Positions 47,882-58,601 of a stretch of 64,000 nt of DNA are shown here, in pieces. The first letter of the stretch is position 1. Each line of letters opens with the position of its first letter. Source of the stretch: Morchella semilibera (Eukaryota; Ascomycota; Pezizomycetes; Pezizales; Morchellaceae); the NCBI GenBank assembly GCA_009192285.1, contig CM018609.1, positions 1-64,000 of the forward strand. The letters run 5' to 3'. A program made the position numbers and the translations under genes. A model generated the notes under the pieces. It saw only the letters and a list, made by a program, of their open reading frames with translations, searched no databases and was not told where the DNA came from.

Positions 47882-48275
47882 ATCACCCTCCCAAGAGAGT
47901 GGTGTAATGTGGCATCTTGGTACAAACGTTTGGGGGGTACTGGGACGCAATCAGGGGAGGGGTTTATACAGTATTAAGGAAGAGTGCCCGTAGATGTTTT
48001 TCTCGCTTCCGGACACAGCATGTCACTCACATCGACCCCAATATCTCCCCCAACCCTAACGGTATACCAGCCGCTCACATTTCACCCCTAGATGCCTCAC
48101 AAAAAGCTGCTATAATTATGATTGCGCTTCGGTGCTCTTGGGAGCAACAGTGCCATAAGACTACTACTGCCTAATCTAACTCTGTTTCACTAAATGGTAT
48201 CTAATGTAGGAATATCTGTCCTATAGAAATATCTCATTATGGCCCCAACACCTACATATTCGCGTCTGTGTATAA
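47882..48275. other. Intergenic region 3' of the NLR
   Basis: No gene seen. It should hold the 3' untranslated region of the minus-strand NLR gene that ends at 48276. A telomere-like CAACCCTAACGG occurs at 48050. Confidence 0.5.
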
Positions 48276-51200
48276 TCATAGCCGTGTCAAGTGTTTCCGG
48301 ATCTCTGCGGTCGAACTATGGGTTGGTGATATCGCGCCAGCGTCTAGAAGCATATTGACTATCCCCTTATCACGTCCGCGGGCCGCAGCTTGGAGAGCGG
48401 TACCATATTTCCCCCCCTGAAGATTAACATTGGCACCCGCGTCTAGAAGCATTTTGACTATCCCCTCATCCTGTCGATAGGCCGCAGCTTGGAGAGCGGT
48501 ACCATATTTCCCCCCCTGAAGATTGACATCGGCGCCCGCGTTGAGAAGCATTTCCACTTTCTCCTTAGCACCAATGTAGGCCGCAGCTCGGAGCGCGGTA
48601 CCATATTCCCCCCCCTGAAGATTAACATCGGCGCCCGCGCCGAGAAGCATTTCAACTACCTCCATAGCACCTCCGTAAACTGCAGCTTGGAGAGCGGTAG
48701 CATATTTCCCCCCCTCAAGATTAACATCGGCGCCCGCGTCGAGAAGCATTTCAACTATCTCCTTAGCACCTCCGTAGGCCGCAGCTTGGAGAGCGGTACC
48801 AAATTTCCCCCCCTGAAGATTAACATCGGCGCCCGCGTCTAGAAGAATTCCAACCTTCTCCTTAGCACCTCCGTAGGCCATAGATTGGAGAGCGGTACCA
48901 TATTCCCCCCCCTGAAGATTAACATCGGCGCCCGCGTCTAGAAGGAGTTTGACTATCTCCTCGTTGTCTTGGTTAACTGCAGCTTGGAGAGCGGTATCAA
49001 ATCCCCCGCACTGAAGATTAACACCGGCGCCCGCGTCTAGAAGGATTTTGACTATCCCAGTCCTGCCCCGGTAGGCCGCAACTTGGAGAACGGTGCTGTA
49101 GCCCACAGACAGCTCGTCCACAACGTCGCCGCACACTGAATCGGGATCGGCACCAGCGTCCAAAAGGATTTGGACCACTGGCGCATGGTTGCTAAGCACC
49201 GCATTGCAGAGAGCGTTCTGACCACCCACTATAGAGCTAATGTCCGCATTGTATTGCAACAGTAATTTTACCATTACCACACTTCCTGAACATACACTAG
49301 CATGGAGAGCGTTGTCTAAATTCGTAAACCTACCACTCTCGAGAAGGATCTTCGCCGAATCAACCATGCCATTTACACAGGCGTAATACAAGGCAGACCT
49401 CCCATTCCGATCCAACGAACACACTTTCGCCCCTCTAGCAACCAAAACCAAAACTACAGGCTCACACCTAGAAGACGCTGCAGTTATCAGGGGAGTATTT
49501 CCATCCGAGTCCCGATAATTAATATCACAACCACGATCCAGCAAGTCCTTCATCGCGGACGCCGACCCACCACGAGCCACGTCACTGAGCACGTCATTGA
49601 GCTCCTCCGCAACGTCCGCATCCGGGTATAGCTGGAAGTATAGAGGTAGCAAATCAAGCCCTGATAATAGACCTAGTGGGCTAAGGGAGCAATAGTCCCG
49701 TGGAGCACCCCGGTATATGACTCGTCCCTCCATGCAGCCAACCCATACATATTCATCATGATCACCATCCTTGTTATAATAGCCATAACGCCACGCGGAG
49801 CGATCATAATCGTCATTACTAACATCAGCATAGTCAGGCACCGCCCTCTCCGGATTCCCACATGTTGCAAGGATGGCCCATCGAAGAACATCATAATCAC
49901 CCCCCATTAAGGACCTGACGAGGCTGAGACAGTCCGGTGGCGGGTTTACTAACTCACGCAGATGTAACCCGAGAAAGGTACATGCATATTGGAAAAGGTC
50001 TAGTCCCAAGAAATTCGTAGAGTGTATTTCGCAATCATATATACTACACGGCCCCAAGGAGCACAAGTACACAAGTATGCTCTGGGTCACAAAGGCTCTC
50101 ATGCTCGTACCTTCCAAATGCTCGGGGTTCCTGGCGTCCAAGAACTCTTGCACGGTAAAATGGATCAGTCTCACTGTCCCACAATCATTGGTGACTAGGC
50201 CGCAGCACGAAGAGAGAACAGCGTGTTGTGAATACACCCACTCAAGATCATCGCAGCGCTTTGTGGTAGATTCCAGAGCTACCGCGAGTACCAACTCTCG
50301 AATTGTTAATGGTCTCTTTGCGGTAATGACCCAAGCCAAAGCACGGTACGCCAGCTTTCTTCTGGTCTCGGTCTGCTCATTTATTTTTTTCAAGATCCGA
50401 TCGTAGATATCATGCATCGTAGCGGGAAGGGAGTCTAGTGCATCTCGTATATCCTTCACTGATGGCTGCTCGTAGATAAAGTCAAGCTGACATTTCACCC
50501 ATAGGAACCTACAGATCCATGGTCCATTCAGCGTCGTGGTTGGTCCGGTACTTAGAAGATTAAATACTTACATTCCATTAGCTTGTTGCATCAGCCTATT
50601 TCGAATTGCTCCCTTTAGTGTTTTGCTAATAGCGCAGTAGTCCTGGTTTCGGCTTTCCAACTCGTGGTCGACATACATTGCGATATCACCATCTACCTTT
50701 GTCACCTGGATAGGGAGTACCGCGAACTTAGCAGACAGGATATTACGTTCAATATCCACTTCCCGTCGGCTAGCGATAAAGATCCTTATCTTACAGGAGC
50801 CCGCAACCCGCCCGAGATAATTTATGAGATCGTTCCTGCTTTCCTTACCGCATTCGTCTAGCGCGTCGATAACTAGGAACACCTGTTTGAAGTATTTGAC
50901 CACTTGTTGGAATAAATCCTCAAGTTTGCAACGTTTTGGTTTAACATCATTGTCGATACACGCTCTATAGAGGGCGAACAAGGGATTCGGAGGTTCCTCC
51001 ATTCGACGGCACAGCTGCTTGATCCATATTCTGAGAACGTCCTGCGGTCCGACTGTGATCTGGAAATTGAAGTAGAAATAGGCTATTCCAATAGCCTTTT
51101 CGTGTTCATACTTTGTCTTGATGCTCTCTAGAAGTGTGGATCTGATTCATATATTGTTAGCGCAGTTTCTAGGTGGGGGTGGGTATTGGGGCGCAGGTGC

Positions 51201-53267
51201 AGGTGCAGGTGAGGGGGGGTTTCGTTGTACGAACGTTAGAACCGATTTTCCCACGCCGGCTAGAATCTTATTAGCAACCACTCAATATTATAGGACAATC
51301 AAGTGTCACTAACGGTTACCGTAAGACCATAGAAGGGAGGTTTCTAGTTCCTCCAACCATTCTCGTACCTCTATTGAGTCCAGAAACCACTGCCCTGTGT
51401 TCTCATATCTCTTGCCATATATACGCTGATGATCGTCTTCCGGTTCAAGCGTTGAAAGCCAGGCCAATATCTCTCCGCGTTCAATACCGGAAGTGTTGCT
51501 GGTCAGGTTATGTTCCATTCCACGCCATTTTGAGTTGTTCAAATCAATTTCCTCTTGAGGGCGCTTGCGTAGTTGCATTGAGTCGTCACATCCTCGAACG
51601 AGAGTAGCGTACCCGGAGCGAGTGCCCCCGGTACCGATCTTGGCACCATGACGTAATAACAACCTACGCATACGGATATCCTCCGTAGATATTGCCGGTG
51701 ACAATGCCCTCCCCCTGATACTGCACTGGTGGTCCTCCGAATTTGGATCAGCACGTCCGAGAGTTAGGAGGACTGATACGAGCTGGTGTTCATTCCTCAA
51801 AACGGCAAGTCGGAGCTTCGTGTTAATCTCAGCCTGGTCTTTGCCGCTGGCTTGCTCTAATGGGGTTCGGGTTTGTGAGTATTTTACAATGACCACCAAG
51901 CGCGGAGAAGAGACATACCAATATAATTTAAGAGGACTCTAAGGCGCTCACAAAGGGTGGTGTAGGCATGGTTTGACTGGTTATCAAACTTGACAAGAGA
52001 TGAGTGGTTTCCTTCCGCGGTTTGTACATCCTCGAGATGCTGCGGAAGGCCCAGGATCGAAGACTCCCTCTCAACAGCTGTATAGTATTCGCCAGTTCTC
52101 GCCCATTTGCCTGTGACTGAATTCTGAACACATAGGTTTCGTATCAATAACTCCACTCACCTAGTCTAGTCTAATCCCTCCCCGATAGAGACCTACCTTC
52201 TCCACCTTCCTTGTCTCCATCGTCTCCTGGAAGCTTACCACTCCAAAGTGTTCCTCTTCAGCATATGTAATAAAAGATTTGAGATGCTCCGCGTCTTGAC
52301 CCCTTTCGATTGCATGGACCAGGTCCAGACGCGGGGACCCCTCCCCAACCATTTCCACTATATCGTCAAAAAGAATGCCCCTATGTGGGCTGGCAAAGAA
52401 GATAATTGCTTTCGTCATTTTAAAGAGCTTGCCTCGCCGTGGATCCCCTTTGTCCCTAACTATAGCCTACTCACTAGAGTTAACTTTTTATCCCGGGTGT
52501 GCATTTAAGTCTGTTAACCTCTGCCCCGTCAGGGGCATTTTGTACTTACATCTGCTATGATGATGCCCCCAAAGCTATGGCCAATAAGCGCTATAGGCCG
52601 GTCCTTATCCCATGGCGTACAGGTCAGCCCCCTAGTCGCCATTGGTAGGGCATTGCTCATACCTCGCATCCTTTCCGAGCCTTGTCTATTTCCTCCAACA
52701 GCCCCCTACTGTAGTCAGAGAGTTTATGAACACACGGTTCACTCAGCCTGGAGTTGTAGCCGTATATCATTGTTCTACACTCCGGTCTATCCCTTTCAAA
52801 GAAATGGCGCAGCCACATCTTCTTCCACCCCGCACTGTTGGCCTCTCCGGCCCATGAACCATATGCGTGTCCATTGAGACCAGATATTGCAATAACACTA
52901 ACCCCATCATTAGCGTCTGTGCATTTGTAGCCGGAAAGATATATACTCAAGCCTGATATCCTTGGTCGGCGTGTAGAGTTGGGTTAATCCATAGAAGTGC
53001 TTATCAATGAGAATATCCGGGTATTGTGACGAGATTTCAAGACTGTACGTCGCGCCAAACGGTAACTTCTCAAGTCTGGCGGGGGGTCTCGGGTTAAAGT
53101 GAATGATTGCAGCTTGTTTTGTCCTTGGGTCCGGGTCATAACAACACGGGACTAGTGAGCTCCGTTTCCGGTCTATGGTGATGCCTCTCCTCTAGAACAA
53201 CCTGGATCAGGCTGTCGAGTGTGTAGTTTAGCGGTATCTGCCTCACACGGAAGCACTCGTCTGGCAT
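48276..53267 (-). CDS. NLR: alpha/beta-hydrolase–NACHT–ankyrin protein
   Basis: A multi-exon gene read right to left. ATG at 53267 gives PDECFRVRQIPLNYTLDSLI and, after a one-base frame break near 53185–53196, SSLVPCCYDPDPRTKQAAII, the usual N-terminal segment of fungal hydrolase-NLRs. The hydrolase domain follows: ISGLNGHAYGSWAG and MIYGYNSRL (52950–52650), the nucleophile elbow IALIGHSFGGIIIAD (52560–52620), FFASPHRG (52400) and GNHSSLVKFDNQSN (51990). Two ankyrin-like repeats and the NACHT linker (ENTGQWFLDSIEVREWLEEL) lead to a 54-bp intron (51260–51313), across which splicing creates Walker A GNPGVGKS. Walker B is VFLVIDALDEC (~50870). After an intron at about 50504–50573 (GTAAGT donor, GTAG acceptor), winged-helix sequence and ~12 ankyrin repeats run to 48276. 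Such proteins act in fungal non-self recognition; the hydrolase would be the effector. Confidence 0.85.
48320..49060 (-). repeat. Near-identical ankyrin repeat array in the NLR
   Basis: Seven to eight 99-bp units encode LLDAGADVNLQGGKYGTALQ followed by AAAYGGAKEIVEM. The framework is almost invariant, while the AAY-GGAKE positions vary (YRQDEG, RGRDKG, NQDNEE, YIGAKE, YGGAME). The older repeats upstream (49060–49600) are far less alike. Confidence 0.9.
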
Positions 53268-53523
53268 TGTTTCAGCTGATTAGTTGAGCTCGCGGTGATT
53301 GTATGTATCCCAAGTTCAAACAGGTGGTGGTTTCTTAACAGACAAGATCTTGCTCCCGTGCGGGGTTATGCACATCATATCAGCCTTCGGCTGAGGCTTG
53401 AATTGTGGCTACCAATGAGAGAAACCAATAAACACCAGTTAGTCAGCTGCACGTAGTCGCAATCGGGAAACCAACCGGACAGATTACCGAACCCGCAGCG
53501 GCGATTATTTCTACAATATTATT

Positions 53524-53949
53524 ATGTACCGCAAGCTTAACAACCCCGCCGACCGCCACCTCTACCTCTACAAGCGCGGATCTGCTACCGATATCTGGCT
53601 GTCGCCTTCGCCTCTTTCGGCGCAAACCCATCTTCGCTTTGCCAGGGTTAAAATGCCAATATGGGCCACGTTGACCAAGCTTTTCTTATGGAAGCCGTAT
53701 TTTGGCGCCGGCGGTGCGGGAGTTACATTGCGGGAAACAGGCAACACAAATTGGGTGCAATACCGCCCAGACGCGCCGCCCCCCAACATGGCCGACCCCA
53801 CCAGCGCCGGCGCCGACACCAACACCCACACAGGAGGCGCTCTGATGCCCCCGCCCGCCACACCGTCCCCCAAACGACGCCGCGCCGGTGACACCAACGG
53901 GGACAGCACGTGTACGCCCAGCACCTCCGCTTCGTACCAGGCCTCCTAG
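53524..53949 (+). CDS. Hypothetical Pro/Ala-rich protein
   Basis: The frame has 141 codons with ATG at 53524 and a stop at 53947–53949. A TAATAAAT polyadenylation-like word lies about 20 bases downstream. The C-terminal third is Pro/Ala/Thr-rich and carries PSPKRRRAG, a likely nuclear signal. GC content is clearly higher than around it. The N-terminal part may be non-coding, and an intron could lie near 53650. It is divergently placed 260 bp from the NLR start. No family recognised. Confidence 0.35.
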   Translation: MYRKLNNPADRHLYLYKRGSATDIWLSPSPLSAQTHLRFARVKMPIWATLTKLFLWKPYFGAGGAGVTLRETGNTNWVQYRPDAPPPNMADPTSAGADTNTHTGGALMPPPATPSPKRRRAGDTNGDSTCTPSTSASYQAS

Positions 53950-55387
53950 TCCCTGCCTGCCCCCCATGCCTAATAAATGCTTCTTGCTCGCCCCAAATCG
54001 ATTACATGTACTTAGCTACGAACAGAAATTGACCGGGATCGCAGCGTCTAAGACACATAGTTAGGATAATATATTGGGTTAAATCGGGCCCTCAGTGCAC
54101 CCCCTGCCATGATATCCCAGGCTGTTCTAGGTCATATAGCCACTAGTTGGGACATAACTTCAATACTCCGCGCCTACTATGATGATGGGGAGACTCCTGC
54201 GGTGATGCTGATGTACTTTGGGGCCGGGTCGGGCCATTGTTGGCTCCGTAATTCACTTAGAACACCGCCTATCACGAAAACAAGGCTCAGCCATTGAAAG
54301 CCACTCGCCAACACTCTTTATTTCTTTATTGGTACTTCATATGGAAAATATGAACACCAGTACTGTTCCATGAAATCAGGGGCCGCCCTGTTCCCGCTTT
54401 GGGGAGCTCCCATTTGGGACTACTTGTAACATTAAGACAGGAAACCCGGAATAGCTCGACGGGCATCCAGGATATGGGGGATCTGGGGCTACCAAAAATT
54501 TTGACGCAATTTTTACGTCGCCGGACCGCCCCCGACAGCTCAGTCCCTACCGGCAGTACTACAAGACGGTCCTGGATATGTCGCTCGGCGCTGGGTGGAA
54601 TCTGACACTCGTCAAGTGATTCCCGCGGCCGTTTCTAGACCGTTTTCTAAGCACTTTTCTTTTTTTTAGCTTATATGCAGTATCATTATGCCTCTCCGGG
54701 TCACTTCTGGAGCTCTGGGGGGCTGCCTCTGTCCTTTAAATGTCTGTTTGGGGCGGCCTGGGAGGGGGAGGGGGGGTTGTGCCTTTCCCGTGACCCCAGG
54801 GGGGGGGGGAGGTACCGAGTTCTCTCTGTGGTGTCTTTTCGAAGACTCTCTACCATCTAAGGTGGTCTCCCTTCCCAATGATAGTCGCCTTAGAGAGGTT
54901 CTTTTCTCTTTGGCTACGGTGTCCTTCATCACTGGTAGCTAAGGGACCGCCGTCCAGGTCTTCCTGCGAAAGTCCCCCCCGCCTTTGGGACCATCACTTA
55001 GTATGGTGGTCGTCGGAAGTGTTTGGTCGTTGACGACCAGGCGCTAATGGACAACCTTTACTTGGTAATAAACCTAACCCTCGTTCCGTGAGCCTTTTGC
55101 TGTAAAGCCACCCCTCCTATACCTTTTTCAGGTGTCTCACAGTCTGTAGGTGGCTAGAGTTTTCGAGTATCACCGCGCCGTGGCGGGCCTAATATGTCTC
55201 CGGTTTTGAACGAAGGGATATAGCACTCGACTCGCCGAACTTGGTATAGCGAAACCAAGGATTTTTGGTTCCAAGTAATGCAATATATTCCGTATCCCCG
55301 TAGGCTCCATAAAAACGATACAAAAATACATAACCAAACCCCAACCAACGATAAAAAAAAACCCCCAACCTCATATCAACACATGAT
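53950..55387. other. No gene firmly supported
   Basis: A + strand frame at 54688–54942 ends WCLFEDSLPSKVVSLPNDSR then LREVLFSLATVSFITGS. This is reminiscent of the C-terminal tails of LINE polyproteins, but is too short to assign. G runs occur at 54760–54810. The remainder shows nothing recognisable. Confidence 0.35.
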
Positions 55388-56948
55388 CTAAAGTTCAAAA
55401 TCCCCATCTGCCTCCGCCTTCGCATTAGCATGTGCTCTCAGCGCCTCCACCGTGCGTTTCACAATACCCTTCATCACAACGACCGCCTGTAGCACATCAA
55501 ACACCATCTCAAAGTTCTCCAGCTTATGCGGGACCGCCCTCCACGCTCCCGGCTGCAGGACAAAGACGCCCCTGCTCACGGCACACATGGTCGATATGCG
55601 TATGTTGAACCCTGCATTTGTCAGTGGCTGCCACACTAGGGGACAAGGGGATTACTCACCAACATGCTGCACACCCACAACCTGGAGCTTCCTCCCCGCC
55701 TCACCGTCACACTTTGACATTGTCCACAGCGCCTTCACCATTGCTTTCATAAGCTCCCTCAACTTGCCCTGATCCCCGCGCCTCTTCCTCACGGCCAACA
55801 CATCTCCAGACCTCGACACCTCCACCGCCCCCACCTCCGCCACATCCACTCCCACACCCCCGGCCAAGAACAGGGCATCAAACCTTGACAAGTGAGTGAT
55901 GAGTAGTCATTCGACCCGGGCTGCAGTGAAAGTAAAAAATTTGTATCATACCTCCGCCCCGGACACCCAACCTTCGACGCGATATCGGTGCGCGACACGG
56001 TAAAGTCATCAAGGTCGTCCAGACAGTGGTCCAAGAGCATGCTCCAGATCTTGGACCCATACCACCCCTCGCGGTGACTCTGTGGGGAGCCAAAGGACTC
56101 GTTGGTGGCGCTCTGTTCAATCGTGGAGAGGAGGGAGGTAACGGCAGCGTTGACATAGGTGGCGTTGAAGGTGAGTTTGCGGTCGTAGGGCGTGTCGGGG
56201 GGGGTAGGCTTTGATTCCGAGGTTTCGCGGAGGTCGATGATGCTGGATTTCTGTAGTTGTTAGTGTGGGGAGAGAGGGAGGTACGGACGGGTAGGGGTGT
56301 GGGCGGGGGAGAGTTGTGGAACGGCGAGAGAGAGAGAGAGGGGTTAGGCCCAGAAATACATACCTTATCATACCGGTGACGAGCGTACGTAAAGAATTGA
56401 TCGACCTTCGGAGTCGGCGGAAGCCACGAGCCAAGTTCTTCAAGTTCAGGTGGCGAGAACCAATCGCGGACGTTTTCGACTTTCAGATCGATAACCCAGT
56501 CGAGAGCATCCTCGGCGGCGGCGGCGGCTGGATTGGCGATGACGGCTGCGTGGATGAGGTTCTCGAGGACGCGTCCAGAGCACGTAAATGTCCGCTTATC
56601 GGCTTCCCGCATGGCCGAGAAAGAGCCAAGGAAGGCATCTAGTCGATCGGTATCGCTGGTATCAAGGCGATCAGGCCTGCCAGTGGGGATATTGCTTTCT
56701 TCAGGGTCCTCCTCCTCCTCCTCCTCCTCCTCCTCCTCCTCCTCCTCGGCTTCGTATTGGTCCTCCTCACCATCAATATCACCTTCTTCAGAAGATTCTG
56801 ATAGGGTAAGGGTAGGTGTAGGTGTACGTCTGGGCTCGACACGTCGCCCTTTCTTCGTGCCTTCGATCGAGGGGTTTCCGCTGGCGGTGCTTGCGGTGAT
56901 GTGCTGTCCCTTGCCAACCCGCTGGTCTCCGATGACATTGCTGCCCAC
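55388..56948 (-). CDS. Four-exon gene, conserved-looking protein of unknown function
   Basis: Exons read on the minus strand: ≥56948–56364, 56250–55952, 55883–55660 and 55635–55388. The introns have GTATGT/CAG, GTATGA/AAG and GTGAGT/TAG borders, and the frame is kept throughout (~450 codons). The N-terminal part is acidic with a run of ~13 Glu, followed by RLDAFLGSFSAMREADKRTF and LENLIHAAVIANPAAAAAED. The middle has WYGSKIWSMLLDHCLDDLDD and RFDALFLAGGVGVDVAEVGA. The C-terminus is ENFEMVFDVLQAVVVMKGIV ending KAEADGDFEL. No ATG opens the first exon, so the start is either inside or in an upstream exon. Good codon regularity and clean splice sites argue for a real, expressed gene. I do not recognise the family. 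Confidence 0.7.
56708..56747. repeat. (CTC)n trinucleotide repeat in coding sequence
   Basis: Forty bases of pure CTC/GAG repeat encode the poly-Glu run of the four-exon gene. Length polymorphism between strains is expected and would stay in frame. Confidence 0.95.
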
Positions 56949-57084
56949 CGTATGGGCTATAGAGACTTTACCATGATTAATGAAACCAGGTTGCTGTTCT
57001 CGATTCCCCTGCCCTCGATTCCTTCGTTGTTCTCGATTCCATTTCTAGAAGTCCACACCCGTCAGTAACACGCAGGATGTGGTC

Positions 57085-57255
57085 GAGCACTGGGCTGCAA
57101 GGGCTGGCACTGGGGCCGCTACACGCACTGGGCTGCAAGGGCTGGCACTGTGGGCCGCTACACGCACTGGGCTGCAAGGGCTGGCACTGGGCCGCAAAGG
57201 GCTGGCACTGGGCCGCTGCTGGCTGCTCTGGGCCGCTGCTGGCTCTGGGCCGCAT
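57085..57255 (+). repeat. Minisatellite, ~39-bp unit
   Basis: Three near-perfect units of CTGGGCTGCAAGGGCTGGCA followed by CTG(T)GGGCCGCTACACGCA, then several shortened units (GGGCCGCTGCTGGCT). Open frames on both strands across it are low-complexity artefacts. It may lie in an intron between the exon at 57373–57588 and the four-exon gene. Confidence 0.85.
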
Positions 57256-57339
57256 ACCACAATCACTGCGCAGGGAAACCCAACTCCGGAATGGATGTAT
57301 TCCCAGGAGCCAAGGAAAATCAAAACAAGCATGGAGGTA

Positions 57340-57588
57340 TACACACGCGTTTATTTGACCTTTGTTGCACGTCGTACATCAGGACCTGCACTCTTGCGAG
57401 AGCCTGGCTTGAGGAAGAGGCAGAGGCAGCGATTCTCTTCAGAGCAGTGTAGAAGCGAGAGTTGACTTCACCAAGGGTTTGGGCGGGCTTGAGCTTGCTG
57501 ATGCCATCAAGGTAGGACCGGAAGTCCCATTCCGAGGGGGTACGAGAAGCGAAATACCCTGTGGTGAAAGTGTGGAGATCTGAAGTCA
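57340..57588 (-). CDS. Possible exon, helical N-terminal region
   Basis: ATG at 57588 opens MTSDLHTFTTGYFASRTPSE then WDFRSYLDGISKLKPAQTLG and SRFYTALKRIAASASSSSQA, ending near VLMYDVQQ, where AGGTCAAA may be a splice donor. Codon choice (C-ending third positions) resembles the four-exon gene 400 bp downstream on the same strand. It could be that gene's 5' exon, with the minisatellite in the intron, or a separate short gene. Family unknown. Confidence 0.4.
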
Positions 57589-57589
57589 T

Positions 57590-58292
57590 GGATGGAAGGA
57601 TGGAAGTGTGGAGATGGAAGTCATGGATGGAAGTGTGGAGACAGGGAGGAGAATATGTTTGGCGGTGATATTATGATATTACTCCCACCTCTCCAGAAGA
57701 GGGGGAAAGAAGGGGGCTGGGGAGATTGCCTTGGCACTGCCTTCTGCGGAGTTGTTAGTCAGCAATGTCCTTGGCTCCATGCGAGTTTATCTGATAACCC
57801 GTCAGGCAGAATCTGAATCTGAGACACCAACACCCTTTATGGCAGCGTGATGAATTTAACGCCCAGAGTACTCAGGTGGCAGTTTTTATGCGTGACAGTT
57901 TGTAACTTTGTTTCAATTCATCGCGCTGTTGATTACTAGAAACCGTTTAGGTGTCTCGTTGCAATATCGCCTGACGAGTTATCAGTTAGGCAAAGGGGTA
58001 TTAGTCATATACGAGCCAATTGCGCCAACCCAACCACGCTGTAGAGGTTTTAACTGCTCGAACCAATGAATGATGAAAGAAAAGAAGAAACGAACCACTA
58101 CCACCAAGCCGCCAAGTAAACCACGTGCCAGCTAACTAGGCGCAGATAGACGCGACATCCCAAAATGCTTACTAATAGCCGCTCCTGAATCAGAATTCAG
58201 GCGTCCCACAAAGCCTACCAGAGAATTAATTACCCACCTTCAAAACTGCCCGAAACCTCCAGCGCACTGCTCAGAGTTGACAGACATCACAA
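57590..58292. other. No gene seen
   Basis: Short direct repeats of ATGGAAGTGTGGAGA and ATGGATGGAAG at 57590–57645. Otherwise unremarkable. Confidence 0.4.
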
Positions 58293-58601
58293 ATGGCCAA
58301 ACCCATACCAGAACCTTACATGACAGGGACAGAAGCCGCACAAACAGGCGACCACGCCACTCCACCAGACACCTCTGGCCTCGATGTGGAAGAGGGGCAT
58401 GAGATCCCAGGACCACCTCCCAGGTGCGAGCTTCCGCTTCTACCCGGGGAAGACGCTCCCGTGGAGAGAGACATGCTAGGGATGAGGGCGTGGCCGAACA
58501 CACCCGGCTCCCGGCATTCCACCATCGGCCGGGAGCGAGAGGGGGAGAACCCTCCGGAGAGGGCTTCCCACAACAGGCCCCTGGGGGCGGTCGACAACTG
58601 A
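58293..58601 (+). CDS. Small hypothetical acidic protein
   Basis: 102 codons with ATG at 58293 (ACAAATGG context): MAKPIPEPYMTGTEAAQTGD, then GLDVEEGHEIPGPPP and LPGEDAPVERDMLGMRAWPN. Pro/Glu-rich, no Cys cluster and no hydrophobic segment, so probably soluble and disordered. Overlapping minus-strand frames are Cys/Ser-rich shadows. No family recognised. Confidence 0.3.
   Translation: MAKPIPEPYMTGTEAAQTGDHATPPDTSGLDVEEGHEIPGPPPRCELPLLPGEDAPVERDMLGMRAWPNTPGSRHSTIGREREGENPPERASHNRPLGAVDN

Noticed and set aside
48489-48842. Plus-strand open frame across the ankyrin array
   Set aside because: Antisense shadow of the NLR ankyrin repeats; its periodicity follows the 99-bp unit.
57079-57465. Ala/Gly/Trp-rich frame over the 57.1-kb repeats
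   Set aside because: Low-complexity translation of a ~39-bp minisatellite; frames on both strands are open for the same reason.
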